NCBI RefSeq assembly: GCF_018260405.1
Contig: NZ_JAGLBG010000089.1
Location: 1-9,803, forward strand
Reading direction: 5' to 3'
Origin: Deinococcus sp.
Lineage (GTDB): Bacteria > Deinococcota > Deinococci > Deinococcales > Deinococcaceae
DNA: 9,803 bases
Part shown: positions 9,344-9,803 of the stretch, in pieces
How positions within the stretch are numbered: position 1 is the first letter of the stretch
Layout: each line of letters begins with the position of its first letter
Notes under the pieces: generated by a model
What the model was told of the DNA's origin: nothing
Database searches by the model: none
The model's input: only the letters and a program-made list of their open reading frames with translations
Made by a program: the position numbers and the translations under genes

Positions 9344-9803
9344 CGTGATTCCTCTTCCGTGTCGCTGCCCAGCATGTTCTTTGGGAGGCTGGCTGGAATG
9401 GCAGTTGTAAGGTTTGCGGGCGTGGGTTCGGCGTGGCGCGGCGCTACGGTTCCCCGCGCCGCCGCGTCGCCGACCTTCCAGGCCACCTGCCGGAAAAACC
9501 CACGCAGCAGGCGGCTCTCGGCGCTGCTCATCAGCGTGCGGTCCAGCATCGCCCGCCACAGCCGCATGGTGTGCCGCGCCCGCACCGCGTCGGTGTAGCC
9601 GATCAGCCCCATGGTGTCTTGCAGGTGGCCGTACATCGCTTCCATTTCCTCGCGGGTGGCGGTTTTACGCGTCCACTCGGGCACGTCGTCCTGGCCCTGC
9701 AAAAATTCGTAGCACACCAGCAGCACGGCCTGCGCGAGGTTCAGGCTGGCGTAGTCGCCCGTCGGAATCCTGACCGTGATCTGGCACTGCTCAAGGTCGC
9801 TGT
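9325..9803 (-). CDS. TrmJ-like SpoU/TrmH-family RNA 2'-O-methyltransferase, 3' part
   Basis: Only the C-terminal 158 codons or so are in the window; the gene begins beyond the right edge. The frame is open from 9801 inward. It reads ITVRIPTGDYASLNLAQAV, the SPOUT motif 3 region with the knot and SAM-binding asparagine (SLNLAQAV). Then comes a helical extension with the TrmJ-like MYGHLQDTMGLIGY and LLRGFFRQVAW segments. Such enzymes methylate the 2'-OH of a tRNA (position 32 for TrmJ) or rRNA nucleotide. A GTG at 9726 looks like a start in isolation, but the motif upstream shows it is an internal valine. The last 45 or so residues form a polar, Pro/Ala- and Glu-rich tail beyond the usual family end (SDTEEESRKSNEE). 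The stop falls in a 10-base tandem duplication. The precise substrate cannot be told without the N-terminal half. Confidence 0.88.
   Translation of the reverse strand, partial: SDLEQCQITVRIPTGDYASLNLAQAVLLVCYEFLQGQDDVPEWTRKTATREEMEAMYGHLQDTMGLIGYTDAVRARHTMRLWRAMLDRTLMSSAESRLLRGFFRQVAWKVGDAAARGTVAPRHAEPTPANLTTAIPASLPKNMLGSDTEEESRKSNEE

Overview
The window is high-GC bacterial DNA and most likely comes from a Deinococcus chromosome. The evidence is a long UvrA of deinococcal type with an Ala/Lys-rich tail, TANNNT boxes placed exactly where Deinococcus starts leaderless mRNAs, and ordinary house-keeping gene content. No species is assigned. There is no tRNA, rRNA, CRISPR array, transposase or phage gene.

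Layout, left to right. Positions 1-282 are a comparatively AT-rich stretch with two hairpins and no gene I can defend. Positions 283-1273 (+) hold three short roadblock/LC7-fold genes that overlap one another by four bases (GTGA), so they form one translationally coupled operon; no MglA-type GTPase is visible. Everything to the right is on the minus strand. The dsbB and dsbA-like pair (1389-2561) makes a complete extracytoplasmic disulfide-forming system: a membrane-anchored CPAC thioredoxin-fold oxidase and its quinone-coupled CILC membrane re-oxidant. Upstream of dsbA are a five-helix membrane protein with a proline-rich tail (2633-3451) and the 1010-residue uvrA (3563-6595), the damage-recognition ATPase of nucleotide excision repair. 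A 295-base intergenic region follows, with tandem hairpins, a strong 9-bp hairpin and a degenerate dyad with the geometry of the radiation/desiccation response motif. Then come a DoxX-family membrane protein (6891-7367), a NarX/LiaS-type sensor histidine kinase (7454-9181), and the 3' part of a TrmJ-like SpoU RNA methyltransferase that runs off the right edge (9325-9803).

Functionally the window joins envelope thiol oxidation (dsbA/dsbB, perhaps DoxX), DNA repair (uvrA), signal sensing (kinase, roadblock proteins) and RNA modification. The most interesting signals are regulatory. The dsbA promoter has a 20-base spacer filled by an inverted repeat, a layout typical of MerR-family control. The DoxX and kinase genes have TANNNT boxes exactly six bases before ATG. 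The uvrA upstream region carries structured elements. I did not find a clear new multi-gene system; the GTPase-less triple roadblock operon is the nearest candidate.
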